This document shows, piece after piece, positions 34,286 through 43,709 of a stretch of DNA of 64,000 nt; within the stretch, counting starts at the first letter, position 1; each line of letters begins with the position of its first letter. Below the pieces are notes generated by a model. It was given only the letters and a program-made list of their open reading frames with translations, did no database searches and was not told where the DNA came from. The stretch is taken from positions 567,048 through 631,047 of the forward strand of contig NZ_BMGG01000004.1 in NCBI RefSeq assembly GCF_014640075.1, in the 5' to 3' direction. The position numbers were made by a program, and so were the translations under genes. This stretch comes from Chelatococcus reniformis. GTDB lineage: Bacteria > Pseudomonadota > Alphaproteobacteria > Rhizobiales > Beijerinckiaceae.

Positions 34286-35158
34286 TTGCGCACCATACTG
34301 AGCATTGCCGTCGACGCGCTCGCCTACGGGATGGTGCTCTTCATCATTTCGATCGGCCTGTCGATCATGATGGGCCTGATGCGGGTGGTGAACCTGGCCC
34401 ACGGCGCCTTCGCCATGATCGGCGGCTATCTTGCGTCTTATGCGGTACGCAGCTGGGGCCTCAGCTATGGGTTCGCAATCGTGCTCGCCGTCATCGGCAC
34501 GATCGTCATCGCGCTTCCGTTGGAGCGGCTCCTGTTCCGACGCATCTACCGCAAGTCGGACGCGCTGCCCCAATTGTTGCTGACCATCGGCATCACCTTC
34601 CTCGTCATCGGCATCGTGAACTTCATCTTCGGGCCGACGCTCAAGCCTGTTCCGCTGCCCGGCGTCCTCAGCGGGCCCTTCGACATCGGCTTTCGCATGT
34701 TGCCGACGCACCGGCTGTTCGTCATCGCCTGCGGCGCGATCACCGCCGCGGCACTGTGGTATCTGCTGGAGCGCACGGATTTCGGGGTCCGGCTGCGGGC
34801 GGCGGTCGACAACGGCGACATGGCCGAGGCGCTCGGTATCCGCACCGAGCTCATCTATCTCGCCACCTTCGCGCTCGCCGTGGGCCTGGCCGCGTTCGGT
34901 GGCATCGTCGGCGCCGAACTGCTGCCCATCGAACCATTCTATGCGTTGCGCTACATGGTCGTCTTTCTCGTCGTCGTCTCGGTCGGCGGCGCCGGATCGA
35001 TCACCGGCGCGCTCGCCGCCTCGCTTCTGCTCGGGCTCGCCGACACCACCGGCAAGTATCTTGCCCCCGAGTTTGGCGAGTTCTTCTTCTACCTTGCGGT
35101 GATCGTCATCGTGTTCCTGTTCCCACACGGGTTGCTCGGCCGCGGAGCGCTGCGATGA
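34286..35158 (+). CDS. Branched-chain-type ABC transporter permease (LivH-like)
   Basis: A 290-residue inner-membrane permease with about eight helices. It has the family start LAYGMVLFIISIGLSIMMG and GLMRVVNLAHGAFAMIGGY, and the coupling segment AVDNGDMAEALGIRTELIY that contacts the ATPase. Its TGA overlaps the next permease's ATG. Partner of the LivM-like protein. Confidence 0.93.
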   Translation: MRTILSIAVDALAYGMVLFIISIGLSIMMGLMRVVNLAHGAFAMIGGYLASYAVRSWGLSYGFAIVLAVIGTIVIALPLERLLFRRIYRKSDALPQLLLTIGITFLVIGIVNFIFGPTLKPVPLPGVLSGPFDIGFRMLPTHRLFVIACGAITAAALWYLLERTDFGVRLRAAVDNGDMAEALGIRTELIYLATFALAVGLAAFGGIVGAELLPIEPFYALRYMVVFLVVVSVGGAGSITGALAASLLLGLADTTGKYLAPEFGEFFFYLAVIVIVFLFPHGLLGRGALR

Positions 35159-36159
35159 CGATCGCCTCGGCACGGCCTGCACCAGCCTCGAGGCTCAAGG
35201 TTCGTCCCGCGGCCGAAGCGCGCGGCGTCCTCGTCATCATCGCGTTGGGGCTGGTCGGCTATTTCGTGTTTCCCGACGACCTCGCCTTCCTGACGCGGCT
35301 GATCACCATCGCCCTTCTGGTCATCTCGCTCGATCTGGTCACGGGCTACTGCGGCGTGGCAACGCTCGGCCAAGCGGCCATGTTCGGGGTCGGCGCCTAT
35401 GCGGTCGGCAACGCCTGCCTGGCCGGGCTGACCGATCCGGTCATGCTTCTCTTCGTCGGCATGGCAGCCGGCGCGGCGGCCGGGCTCGCATCGGGGGCGC
35501 TGATCACGCGCTTCCATGGCCTGCCGCAGCTTGTCCTGTCGATCGCGCTGGGCCAGTTGGTCGGCGCGCTCGCCAACAAGCTCTCCGGCTGGACCGGCGG
35601 CAGCGACGGCTTATCGGGCATCACGCCCTCTCCGGTCCTCGGCCTGTTCGCGTTCGATCTCTATAGCCGCACCGCCTACGTCTTCTCGCTCGTCGTGCTG
35701 GCGCTCGTCTTCGCCCTGTTGCTGCGCTTCATGCGCTCGCCGTTCGGGCTCCTCTGCCGCGGCATCCGCGACGACGCGCTGCGGGCGCGGATGATCGGCG
35801 CCGCCGTCTATCCGCGTCTCGTCATCATGTATGGTCTGTCCGGTGCGGTCGCCGGCATCGGCGGAGCGCTGGCGGCGATCACCACCGGCGTGGTCGGCCT
35901 GGACAGCGTCAGCTTCGAGCGCTCGGCGGAGGCCTTGGTGATGCTGGTGCTCGGCGGGACCGGCACCCTGTGGGGGGCGCTCACCGGGGCGCTCGTCTTT
36001 CAGATCTTCGAGCACTTCGTCGCCGCGACCAATCCCTTCCACTGGATGAGCATGGTCGGGTTGCTGCTGATCGTCATCGTCGTGTTCGCGCCACGTGGCC
36101 TGGCGCACGGCGCGGCCGTGCTCTGGGCGCGGCTTCGGGTCCGGGGAGCTGCGCCATGA
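35155..36159 (+). CDS. Branched-chain-type ABC transporter permease (LivM-like)
   Basis: A 334-residue permease; LDLVTGYCGVATLGQAAMFG near residue 60 and RGIRDDALRARMIGAAVYP (cytoplasmic coupling loop) identify the LivM family. About nine helices. ATG 35155 overlaps the LivH stop and is preferred over any start inside the upstream gene. Its stop overlaps the LivG-like start by 4 bp. Confidence 0.93.
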   Translation: MTIASARPAPASRLKVRPAAEARGVLVIIALGLVGYFVFPDDLAFLTRLITIALLVISLDLVTGYCGVATLGQAAMFGVGAYAVGNACLAGLTDPVMLLFVGMAAGAAAGLASGALITRFHGLPQLVLSIALGQLVGALANKLSGWTGGSDGLSGITPSPVLGLFAFDLYSRTAYVFSLVVLALVFALLLRFMRSPFGLLCRGIRDDALRARMIGAAVYPRLVIMYGLSGAVAGIGGALAAITTGVVGLDSVSFERSAEALVMLVLGGTGTLWGALTGALVFQIFEHFVAATNPFHWMSMVGLLLIVIVVFAPRGLAHGAAVLWARLRVRGAAP

Positions 36160-36920
36160 CCGATCGGCTGGCGCTCCACGGGGTCTTCAAGTCCTTCGGC
36201 GGCTTGCACGTGAATTCCGACGTGTCGTTCGCGCTGAAGGCCGGCGACCGCGTCGCACTGATCGGCCCGAATGGTGCGGGCAAGACCACCCTCGTCAACA
36301 TCATCTCGGGCGACTTGCGGCCGACGGCCGGGCGCGTGCTGTTCGAAGGGGCGGATGTCACTCGCCTCCCCATCGCCGAGCGGAGCCGCCGCGGGCTGGC
36401 GCGCACGTTCCAGATCTCGCGGCTGTTCGCCAGCCTGACCGCCGGCGAGAATGTATCCCTCGCGGTCATGCAGCGTCGTGGCCTGACGCGCCGGGTTCTG
36501 TCCGCCACCGCCGATATGGCCGACGTGCACACCGAGTGCATCGAGCTGCTCGAAACCCTCGGCATCGCGGATCTGGCGGCTTTGCCGGTCGGTCAGCTCG
36601 CCTACGGCCAGCAGCGGCTTCTGGAACTGGCGATCGGCATCGCCCTCAAGCCCAAGGTGCTGCTCCTCGACGAACCCGCGGCGGGCGTTCCCCATGAAGA
36701 AACGCCGAAAATTCTCGGCGCGATCGACCGCCTGCCTCCCGATATCGCCGTGCTCATGATCGAGCACGACATGGATCTCGTGTTTCGCTTCGCCAGGCGT
36801 GTCCTCGTGCTGGCGGGTGGCCGCCTGATCTTCGAGGGCACACCCGCCGAGGCGAGCTTGGACGAGGATGTGCGCCGCGCCTATCTGGGGAGCTATGCCG
36901 ATGCCCGCCGCACGGCTTGA
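36156..36920 (+). CDS. ABC transporter ATP-binding protein (LivG-like)
   Basis: A 254-residue ATPase: Walker A GPNGAGKTT, a LivG-type signature LAYGQQRLLELA in place of canonical LSGGQ, Walker B VLLLDEPAAG and H-loop MIEHDMD. The family segment RTFQISRLFASLT is present. Start ATG 36156 overlaps LivM; its 3' end overlaps the LivF-like start by 20 bp. Confidence 0.94.
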   Translation: MTDRLALHGVFKSFGGLHVNSDVSFALKAGDRVALIGPNGAGKTTLVNIISGDLRPTAGRVLFEGADVTRLPIAERSRRGLARTFQISRLFASLTAGENVSLAVMQRRGLTRRVLSATADMADVHTECIELLETLGIADLAALPVGQLAYGQQRLLELAIGIALKPKVLLLDEPAAGVPHEETPKILGAIDRLPPDIAVLMIEHDMDLVFRFARRVLVLAGGRLIFEGTPAEASLDEDVRRAYLGSYADARRTA

Positions 36921-37614
36921 GGTCAGAAACCTGTGCGCCGGCTACGGCCCCACGCGGATCATTTCGGATATGACGTTCCAGGCGGCCGCCGGCGAGCGGC
37001 TCGCCATTCTGGGCCGGAACGGCATGGGCAAGACCACCCTGCTCGCGACCCTCATGGGGATCGCCACCCAGCAGGGCGGCCGCATCGTCTTTGGCGACAG
37101 CGACGTGACCGGCCTGGCCACATCCCTGCGGGCGCGGCTCGGTGCCGGCTATGTGCCGCAGAACCGCGATATCTTTCCGTCGCTGACGGTCGAGGAGAAT
37201 CTATCGGCCGGGCTGAAGGGGCGCCCGCGCGCGGCGCTCGATGAGGCCTATGTCCTGTTTCCCCGTCTCGCCGAACGGCGCCGCCACTTCGGCCTGCAAC
37301 TGTCCGGAGGCGAGCAGCAGATGCTCGCCATGGCGCGGACCCTGTTGGGGCATCCGTCGATCCTGCTGCTCGACGAGCCGCTTGAAGGCCTGGCGCCGGT
37401 GATCTGCGACGAGCTCATGGAGGCTATCACGCAACTGGGAACCGGCGGCCATGTCACGGTCCTGCTCGTTGAACAGCAGATCGAGCGGGCGCTCGATTTC
37501 GCTGACCGTGTCCTCGTGCTCGAGCGCGGCCGCGCGGCCTGGCAGGGCCCCGCCGCTGGCCTGAGATCGGACCGCGCGCTGGTCGAGCGCCTCCTCGGTG
37601 TCGGCGTCCACTGA
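36901..37614 (+). CDS. ABC transporter ATP-binding protein (LivF-like)
   Basis: A 237-residue ATPase: Walker A GRNGMGKTT, VPQNRDIFPSLTVEENL (the typical LivF Q-loop region), LSGGEQQMLAMARTL, Walker B ILLLDEPLEGL and LLVEQQ. ATG 36901 is 8 nt after GGGGAG (36887-36892); ATG 36895 is an alternative. Last gene of the importer; no terminator hairpin is seen, but a dispersed repeat fragment follows. Confidence 0.94.
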   Translation: MPAARLEVRNLCAGYGPTRIISDMTFQAAAGERLAILGRNGMGKTTLLATLMGIATQQGGRIVFGDSDVTGLATSLRARLGAGYVPQNRDIFPSLTVEENLSAGLKGRPRAALDEAYVLFPRLAERRRHFGLQLSGGEQQMLAMARTLLGHPSILLLDEPLEGLAPVICDELMEAITQLGTGGHVTVLLVEQQIERALDFADRVLVLERGRAAWQGPAAGLRSDRALVERLLGVGVH

Positions 37615-37656
37615 CGGCGCGTAGCTTCGACGTTCGCCCGACGATCATAGCGACCG

Positions 37657-37670
37657 GGTGATTCCACCCA
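37657..37670. repeat. Fragment of dispersed repeat shared with mutL upstream region
   Basis: GGTGATTCCACCCA is identical to 4458-4471, and the flanks GCGACC and CTCG partly match too. It lies between the convergent livF-like and xseA genes. Confidence 0.5.
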
Positions 37671-37697
37671 CTCGTGAAAGCTCGCATCTAGTCTAGA

Positions 37698-39284
37698 TTA
37701 GAGGTCCAACATCGGCGCCTCGGCAGTGCTGGGGCTCGTCGCCGCGGGCTTGCGCCGCGCCGAACCGCCAGCCGTGGCGGCGACCGTGCCATCGGCAAAC
37801 TGCAGCTCGAGCGCCATGGCGGGGGCGATCGACGCAGCTGCCCGCAGCGGCCGGCCCTTGCCATCGCGCACGAGGGCGAAGCCGCGCGCCAGCACGCCGC
37901 GATAGCTCAGCGACCGCATCATCTGGTCGAGGCCGGAGAGGCGATGCGCCCGGCGCTCCTGGGCGGCCCGCCAGCACGCGGTGAGCTGCCGGCCGGCTCG
38001 GGCGAGGGTGAGCTGGCGAGCGGCGAGCCGTTCGCGCTCTGCCGTCACGTGATTGAGGCGGGTCCGGGCCAGCCGATCGCCGAGCGCGCCCAGCGTCTGC
38101 CGCCGCTCCAGCACAAGACGTTGCAGCAGGGCCGGATCGAGGCGCTCGATGCGAGCGTCGAAGCGAGCCCGGCGGGCCCGCAGCTCGGCCCGCGGCGAAT
38201 GGCCCGCCAGCACCGTGGCCGCCCGGGCGATGCGCCGGTGGGCGCCGTCGAGCACCCGTGCCAGCAGTCCGTCGAGCCGCGCCCCGGTCAGATCCAGGTG
38301 CTGCCGGGGCGGTGCCAGCACGGCGTCGCGTCGCGGCAGCGCTCGCGCCAGGGCGTCCAGGCGCTCGCGCCGTCGTTCGCCGTGCCGCTGCACGCCGCCG
38401 GCCTGCCGCCGCGCCAGGTCGGCGATGGCGGCGACCAGGTCGAGGCGAACCGGCACGATCTTCTCAGCCGCCCCGGTGGGTGTCGGGCAACGCAGGTCTG
38501 CCGCGTGATCGATGAGCGTCCAGTCGGTCTCGTGGCCGACGGCCGAGACCAGGGGGATGGCGCTGCGTGCCGCCGCGCGCACCACGATCTCTTCGTTGAA
38601 GCCCCAGAGATCCTCCAGCGAGCCGCCGCCGCGGGCGACGACGATGACATCCGGCCGCCGGATCGGTCCGCCTTCGGCGAGCGCCCCGAAGCCGTCGATG
38701 GCCGCGGCCACCTCCGCCGCGCAGCTCTCGCCTTGGACTCGCACGGGCCACACCAGCACATGGCGCGGGAAGCGGTCCGCCAGACGGTGGAGGATATCGC
38801 GAATAACGGCGCCGGTCGGCGAGGTGATCACGCCGATGGTCCGCGGCAGAAAGGGAATGGGCCGTTTGCGCGCCTCGGCGAACAGTCCCTCGGCGGCGAG
38901 CTTGCGGCGCCGCTCCTCCAGGATGGCCATCAGCGCGCCGAGGCCGGCCGGCTCGATGGTCTCGACCACGATCTGGTACTTCGACTGGCCGGGGAAGGTG
39001 GTGATGCGGCCGGTGGCGATCACCTCCAGACCGTCCTGCGGCTTGACCTTGAGCTTGGCGTAGGCGGACTTCCAGATGACGGCGTCGATCTTGGCCCCTT
39101 CGTCCTTGAGCGAGAAATAGCAGTGGCCGGAGCCGTGCTGGCCACGGTAGCCGCTGATCTCGCCCTTGAGGCGCACGTAACCGAACTGGTCTTCCAGGGC
39201 GCGCTTCAGGGCGCCGGACAGGCTCGAGACCGTCCATTCCTGGAGGTTCGACGGGGCCGCAGGCTCGGACAGGAGTGATGCCAT
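37698..39284 (-). CDS. xseA: Exodeoxyribonuclease VII large subunit
   Basis: About 528 residues; with XseB it degrades single-stranded DNA in the cytoplasm. N-terminal OB domain: LKGEISGYRGQHGSGHCYFSL. Catalytic domain: GVITSPTGAVIRDILHRL, RGGGSLEDLWGFNEE and VGHETDWTLIDHAAD, ending in a long coiled-coil C-terminus (about residues 290-470) with SYRGVLARGFALVRD. ATG 39284 is preferred (TTGAGG 8 nt upstream) over one six codons earlier. No xseB lies beside it. Confidence 0.95.
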   Translation of the reverse strand: MASLLSEPAAPSNLQEWTVSSLSGALKRALEDQFGYVRLKGEISGYRGQHGSGHCYFSLKDEGAKIDAVIWKSAYAKLKVKPQDGLEVIATGRITTFPGQSKYQIVVETIEPAGLGALMAILEERRRKLAAEGLFAEARKRPIPFLPRTIGVITSPTGAVIRDILHRLADRFPRHVLVWPVRVQGESCAAEVAAAIDGFGALAEGGPIRRPDVIVVARGGGSLEDLWGFNEEIVVRAAARSAIPLVSAVGHETDWTLIDHAADLRCPTPTGAAEKIVPVRLDLVAAIADLARRQAGGVQRHGERRRERLDALARALPRRDAVLAPPRQHLDLTGARLDGLLARVLDGAHRRIARAATVLAGHSPRAELRARRARFDARIERLDPALLQRLVLERRQTLGALGDRLARTRLNHVTAERERLAARQLTLARAGRQLTACWRAAQERRAHRLSGLDQMMRSLSYRGVLARGFALVRDGKGRPLRAAASIAPAMALELQFADGTVAATAGGSARRKPAATSPSTAEAPMLDL

Positions 39285-39480
39285 GTGCCTCAAGGTAGCC
39301 ATTGTTGGGGCGCGGAAAAAGGCACGCCGGCCGGCGCTGCACAGGATCCGGCCCCGCGCCGCGCGCGGCGGAGGGGGCGCTGCGGCCGCGCGGCGGCTTC
39401 ACACCCCGCCGGCAGCCGACTAGATCATCGTCGCCGGCCGCCGAGGAGCGCGTCGCGATCGACGAGCGAACGAGGTCCCC

Positions 39481-40719
39481 ATGTCCCAGCCTCTCTCCCT
39501 TGCCAAGGATAAGATCCGCGTCCTGCTGCTGGAGGGCATCAACGACAGCGCGGTCGAGCTCATGCGTTCGGCCGGCTACACCAACCTGGAGCGGTTGGCC
39601 AAGGCGCTCGACGGTGATGCGCTGAAGGCGGCGCTGCAAGGCGTCCACCTGCTCGGCATCCGCTCGCGCACCCAGATGACCGAGCCGATGTTCCAGGCCG
39701 CCGACCGGCTGATCGCGGTCGGCTGCTTCAGCGTGGGCACCAACCAGGTCGATCTGGACGCGGCGCAGCGGCGGGGGATCCCGGTCTTCAACGCGCCCTT
39801 CTCCAACACCCGCAGCGTGGCCGAGCTGGTGATCGGCGAGATCATCATGCTGATGCGGCGAATCGCGCCGCGCTCGCGCGCCGCCCACGCGGGCGGCTGG
39901 GACAAATCGGCGACGGCCAGCTTCGAGGTGCGCGGCAAAACGCTCGGCATCGTCGGCTACGGCAACATCGGCAGCCAGCTGTCGAACCTGGCCGAGGCCA
40001 TGGGCATGCGGGTCGTCTTCTACGACGTCACCGACAAGCTCCGCCATGGCAACACGGAGCCGGTGGACAGCCTGGAGACGCTGCTCGCCATCAGCGACGT
40101 GGTGAGCCTGCATGTGCCCGACACGCTGGCCACACGCGGCATGATCGGCGAGGCGCAGATTCGCGGCATGAAGCCCGGCGCCTATCTGATCAACAATGCG
40201 CGGGGCCACGTTGTCGATCTCGAAGCGCTGGCCGCCGCGGTGCGCGATGGGCACCTGGCCGGCACCGCGATCGACGTGTTCCCACGCGAACCGGGCTCCA
40301 ACGCCGAGCAGTTCAGCACGCCGCTGCAGGGTCTCGACAACGTCATCCTCACGCCGCACGTCGGCGGCTCCACGGTCGAGGCGCAGGAGCGCATCGGCAC
40401 CGAAGTCGCCCGCAAGCTGCTCGACTATTCCGACGTGGGCTCCACCGTGGGCGCCGTCAACTTCCCACAGGTGCAGCTGCCCACGCGGCCGACCGGCACG
40501 CGCTTCATCCACGTGCATCGCAACGTTCCCGGCATACTCTTGAAGTTGAACGAGGTGTTCTCAGCCCGCGGGCTCAACATCGCGGCGCAGTATCTGCAGA
40601 CCGACGGTGAGATCGGCTACGTCGTGATCGAGGCCGAGGGTCTGCGCGAATCGACCCAGGAGGTGCTGGACGACATCCGGGCCATCGATGGAACGCTGCG
40701 GGCTCGCCTCCTGTATTGA
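39481..40719 (+). CDS. serA: D-3-phosphoglycerate dehydrogenase
   Basis: First enzyme of serine synthesis, oxidising 3-phosphoglycerate with NAD. 412 residues, the length of the E. coli type. The NAD-binding loop is GIVGYGNIGSQL (about residue 155), catalytic residues lie in NNARGHVVDL (Arg), FPREPGSN (Glu) and TPHVGGST (His), and an ACT regulatory domain (about 340-412) starts at GTRFIHVHRNVPG. Serine feedback inhibition through the ACT domain is expected. Divergent from xseA. Confidence 0.96.
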   Translation: MSQPLSLAKDKIRVLLLEGINDSAVELMRSAGYTNLERLAKALDGDALKAALQGVHLLGIRSRTQMTEPMFQAADRLIAVGCFSVGTNQVDLDAAQRRGIPVFNAPFSNTRSVAELVIGEIIMLMRRIAPRSRAAHAGGWDKSATASFEVRGKTLGIVGYGNIGSQLSNLAEAMGMRVVFYDVTDKLRHGNTEPVDSLETLLAISDVVSLHVPDTLATRGMIGEAQIRGMKPGAYLINNARGHVVDLEALAAAVRDGHLAGTAIDVFPREPGSNAEQFSTPLQGLDNVILTPHVGGSTVEAQERIGTEVARKLLDYSDVGSTVGAVNFPQVQLPTRPTGTRFIHVHRNVPGILLKLNEVFSARGLNIAAQYLQTDGEIGYVVIEAEGLRESTQEVLDDIRAIDGTLRARLLY

Positions 40720-41153
40720 CGGCACCCGTTGGCTCGGCGGCGCGTCTTGCCTTGCCGCTTTAGTTGATCAAGGCTGGCCCGCCGTGGCGATTCGGTCGAA
40801 CAGGGCGGGCAGGTGCACGGTTGGTTGCGGTTGGGCTGGTCGGGGAGGCGACTGCGCCCGATGACCGGTGACGAGCGGTTGCCTGCGCGCCGTGCGCGGG
40901 CTTTTGCGAGCGCATGCCGACATGCCGATCGATCGAAAACACCGCTCGGAGATAACCGAGCCAGATTCAAGGGCTTGGAGCCGTCGGGCGATTCCATCTG
41001 ATCGAGAAATGTTCTAGGCCATGAGCCTGGCGGCGCCGGGGCTGCTGGTCAAGCGGGACGGCCCGGTCGGAATCGCCCGGGGGTTCCACGGAGGGAGAGG
41101 GCGGATGCGCCGCCACGGTTCGAACCGAGTTACCCCAGCGCGCCGGCGACGTC
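40720..41153. other. Intergenic stretch with dispersed repeat, upstream of the glycosyltransferase operon
   Basis: About 434 bp. It contains the repeat at 40961-41017 and otherwise GC-rich sequence. The palindrome GGTTCGAACC at 41118-41127 is close to the operon start and could be a regulator site, but there is only one copy. No promoter with good hexamers was found. Confidence 0.5.
40961..41017. repeat. Dispersed intergenic repeat
   Basis: CCAGATTCAAGGGCTTGG (40961-40978) and CATCTGATCGAGAAATG (40995-41011) then TTCTAG. Both blocks recur in the same order at 56754-56771 and 56798-56820, differing at only a few bases. Confidence 0.75.
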
Positions 41154-43709
41154 ATGGCTGAATTGAGTGAGCCGTCCGGCGCCCTGCTGAGCGCCAGCCG
41201 CCACGCCGACATGCTGACCCTGGGCGCCGCCTCGGCCTTGAACCGGGGCGATGCGGCCGCGGCGTTCCGCTTTGCCGATCGCCGGTGCCGTGTGTCCAGA
41301 CGCGCCACCGCGCGCGACTATCTGCTGCGAGCCGAAGCGCTCCACAAGCTGGGCAACGTCGAAGCGGCGCAAGCGGACTTGGCGACAGCGATTCAGATGG
41401 ACCCGGCCGACCCCTTGGTTGCCGTGCGGCTGCTGCGGTCGCCAGATGCCGCAGCCAGGCGGCGGGCGGCCTGGGCGCTGCTCAGATCCCTGACGGCGAC
41501 GGCGGCCAACCGCCTGGAGGCTGTCGAGACGCTGTTTGCCCTCGGAGAGCCGGTCGTCGCCCAGCTCTGTCGTGCCGGCGCCAAAATGCGCGGATGGGTT
41601 TGCTGGCCGGGATCTGCGGCCGCTACCTTCCAGTGCCACGGCGTCGGTTTCCACGCCGCCCGTCTCCTCGAACGCGATCCCGCCCACCCGCTGTCCCAGG
41701 GCCACAACGCCTGCCTGCTGGATGTCGACCTCGACTTCCTGGGAGAATGCAAGGTCAGCTTCCGGATCCAGGATCGGGACGTGCCCTATCCGGTCGAGCG
41801 GGAGCTCGGCCTTGCACCGGAGCCCCGCTTCGGCGACGCCGAGGTTGGCAAGTCATCGGTCACGGCACTGATGATCGTCGTCCCGGTCTATGAGGACTAC
41901 GAGGCGACGCGCGATTGCCTGGAGTCGCTCCTGCGCCAGGATTTAGGCCCCATGCGCCACCGCATCGTCGTGATCGACGATGCCAGCCCCAATCCGGCGA
42001 TCAAGGATCTGGTCGAGGCGCTCGCCGCGCGCGGCGACATCGAGTTGCTGTCGAACCATGGCAACCGTGGCTTCGCCGCATCGGTCAATCGGGCGCTCAG
42101 GCAGCGGAGCGAGGGAGAGGACGTCGTCCTCGTCAACGCCGACACGCTCTTGCCGTCAACCGCGCTCGTCCGCCTCGGCGAGGCGGCCTACGGCACCCCC
42201 GCGATCGGCACCGTCACGCCCTGGTCCAACAACGGAGACCTGTTCAGCCTGCCTGAGAAGAACGTGGTCAATCCCATCGGCGGGCTTGCCGAGGTCGAGG
42301 CATGGGACAAGGCCGCCGCTGCCGCGAACGGCACGGGCGTCGTCGATGCGCCGAACGGCGTGGGGTTTTGCATGTTCATCACCGCGGCCTGTCTGGACAG
42401 GCTGGGAGGGCTCGCCGAAGGCTACGGCAAGGGCTATTACGAGGATGTCGATTTTTGCCTCAGAGCCAAGGCGCTCGGCTTCCGTAACGTCTGCGCGACC
42501 GGCGTCTACGTCGGTCACCTCGGCTCACGCTCGTTCAATCACGCCAAGCGCGACCTGGTCGTGCACAACCTGACGGTGCTGGCCACGCGTTTCCCCGACT
42601 ACCGGCTCGAATGCGCCGTCTACTTGGAATTGGACCCCCTGCGACCGGCGCGGGAGGCTATCGCTCGGCTGGTCGTTCCGGGCGGCGTCGACGTCCTGCA
42701 CGTCGCCGGACAGGGGCCGGGCCGCGTGTTGCTGGACGACCGCATCGCGCGGATGCGGGCGGACGGCAGCCGCGTGGTCTGCGCCAGCGAGGAGCAGGGG
42801 ACGCGGCTGGCCCTCACCGGCGCTGCCGGCGAGGCACCGCAATCGCTGTCGTTCGCCCTCGGGGCTTCCGACGGACTGGAGGAACTCGCCGCGTACCTGG
42901 AACGCCTGGATCCGGCGCGGATCGAGCTGTCCGACCCGCTCAGCTTGCCGCCGCCGGTCTGGGACATCCTGTTGTCGATGGGCAAGCCGATCGACTGGGT
43001 CATCGCCGACGGCCGGATTCTCGCGCCGTCGTTCAGGGCCGGAACCGAGCCCTGCCGGATCGCGTCCGATCGGCGGACGGTGTGTGATGGCTGTCTCGAT
43101 GCCTATCAAGCCGCCATCGACGTCGGCCCCATGGCCGGCTCCGGCCGCCGCCTCGACCAGATGCTGTCGCTCGCCGATCATATCATCCCCCTCGACCGGG
43201 TGACGGCGGCGTTCGTGCGGCGCTTTCTCGGCGCCGGAGCATCCGCCAAGCTGGTCGACACCTTTGCGCCGGCCGACCGGGCACCGCGGGGCGACGGCCG
43301 GGCGCTTGGCGTCGTGGTCCCGGCGGCCAGCAGCGAGGCCACGCGGCTGATCGCGTCCCTGTCCTCATCGTTTCGGGCGCATGGATACGATGGTCAGATC
43401 GTCGTGTTCGGCCAGACCCTCTCGGACCTTGCGGTCATGGGCCTGGGCAACGTCTTCGTCGCCGGCCGTTATGGCGCCGACGATCTGCTGCACGCCAAGC
43501 GGCACTTCGGCTTGAAGGCGCTCGTGCTGCCCTACCGTGACGGCCTCGCCCTGCCCGACACGTTCGCCGCCGGCCAGTGCCCGCCCAAGGCCTTCTTCGA
43601 TTTCTCGTTCGGCGCAACGAAGGTCGACGGGGCCGATCTCGCCCTCGATCCCCGCCTCTGCGGGGAGCGGGCAGCCGGGGAAATCACGCGTTGGTTCCTA
43701 GACCTATGA
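41154..43709 (+). CDS. Large family 2 glycosyltransferase with C-terminal GT-B-like half
   Basis: An 851-residue protein. Residues 1-115 look like a TPR-type helical region (ALNRGDAAAAFRFADRRCRV, AEALHKLGNVEAAQADL). A GT-A family 2 domain spans about 235-500: VPVYEDYEATRDCLESLL, VIDDASPN, NADTLLP (metal/nucleotide Asp) and YYEDVDFCLRAKALGF with the likely catalytic Asp. Residues about 500-851 resemble a second Rossmann-like glycosyltransferase half (VDVLHVAGQGPGRVLL), with no clear motif. No signal peptide. First gene of an operon, its TGA overlapping the next ATG. Probably builds a surface glycan; acceptor unknown. Confidence 0.85.
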   Translation: MAELSEPSGALLSASRHADMLTLGAASALNRGDAAAAFRFADRRCRVSRRATARDYLLRAEALHKLGNVEAAQADLATAIQMDPADPLVAVRLLRSPDAAARRRAAWALLRSLTATAANRLEAVETLFALGEPVVAQLCRAGAKMRGWVCWPGSAAATFQCHGVGFHAARLLERDPAHPLSQGHNACLLDVDLDFLGECKVSFRIQDRDVPYPVERELGLAPEPRFGDAEVGKSSVTALMIVVPVYEDYEATRDCLESLLRQDLGPMRHRIVVIDDASPNPAIKDLVEALAARGDIELLSNHGNRGFAASVNRALRQRSEGEDVVLVNADTLLPSTALVRLGEAAYGTPAIGTVTPWSNNGDLFSLPEKNVVNPIGGLAEVEAWDKAAAAANGTGVVDAPNGVGFCMFITAACLDRLGGLAEGYGKGYYEDVDFCLRAKALGFRNVCATGVYVGHLGSRSFNHAKRDLVVHNLTVLATRFPDYRLECAVYLELDPLRPAREAIARLVVPGGVDVLHVAGQGPGRVLLDDRIARMRADGSRVVCASEEQGTRLALTGAAGEAPQSLSFALGASDGLEELAAYLERLDPARIELSDPLSLPPPVWDILLSMGKPIDWVIADGRILAPSFRAGTEPCRIASDRRTVCDGCLDAYQAAIDVGPMAGSGRRLDQMLSLADHIIPLDRVTAAFVRRFLGAGASAKLVDTFAPADRAPRGDGRALGVVVPAASSEATRLIASLSSSFRAHGYDGQIVVFGQTLSDLAVMGLGNVFVAGRYGADDLLHAKRHFGLKALVLPYRDGLALPDTFAAGQCPPKAFFDFSFGATKVDGADLALDPRLCGERAAGEITRWFLDL

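Noticed and set aside
41118-41127. GGTTCGAACC resembling a tRNA T-loop
   Set aside because: No acceptor or anticodon stem could be placed around it; it is a simple palindrome.
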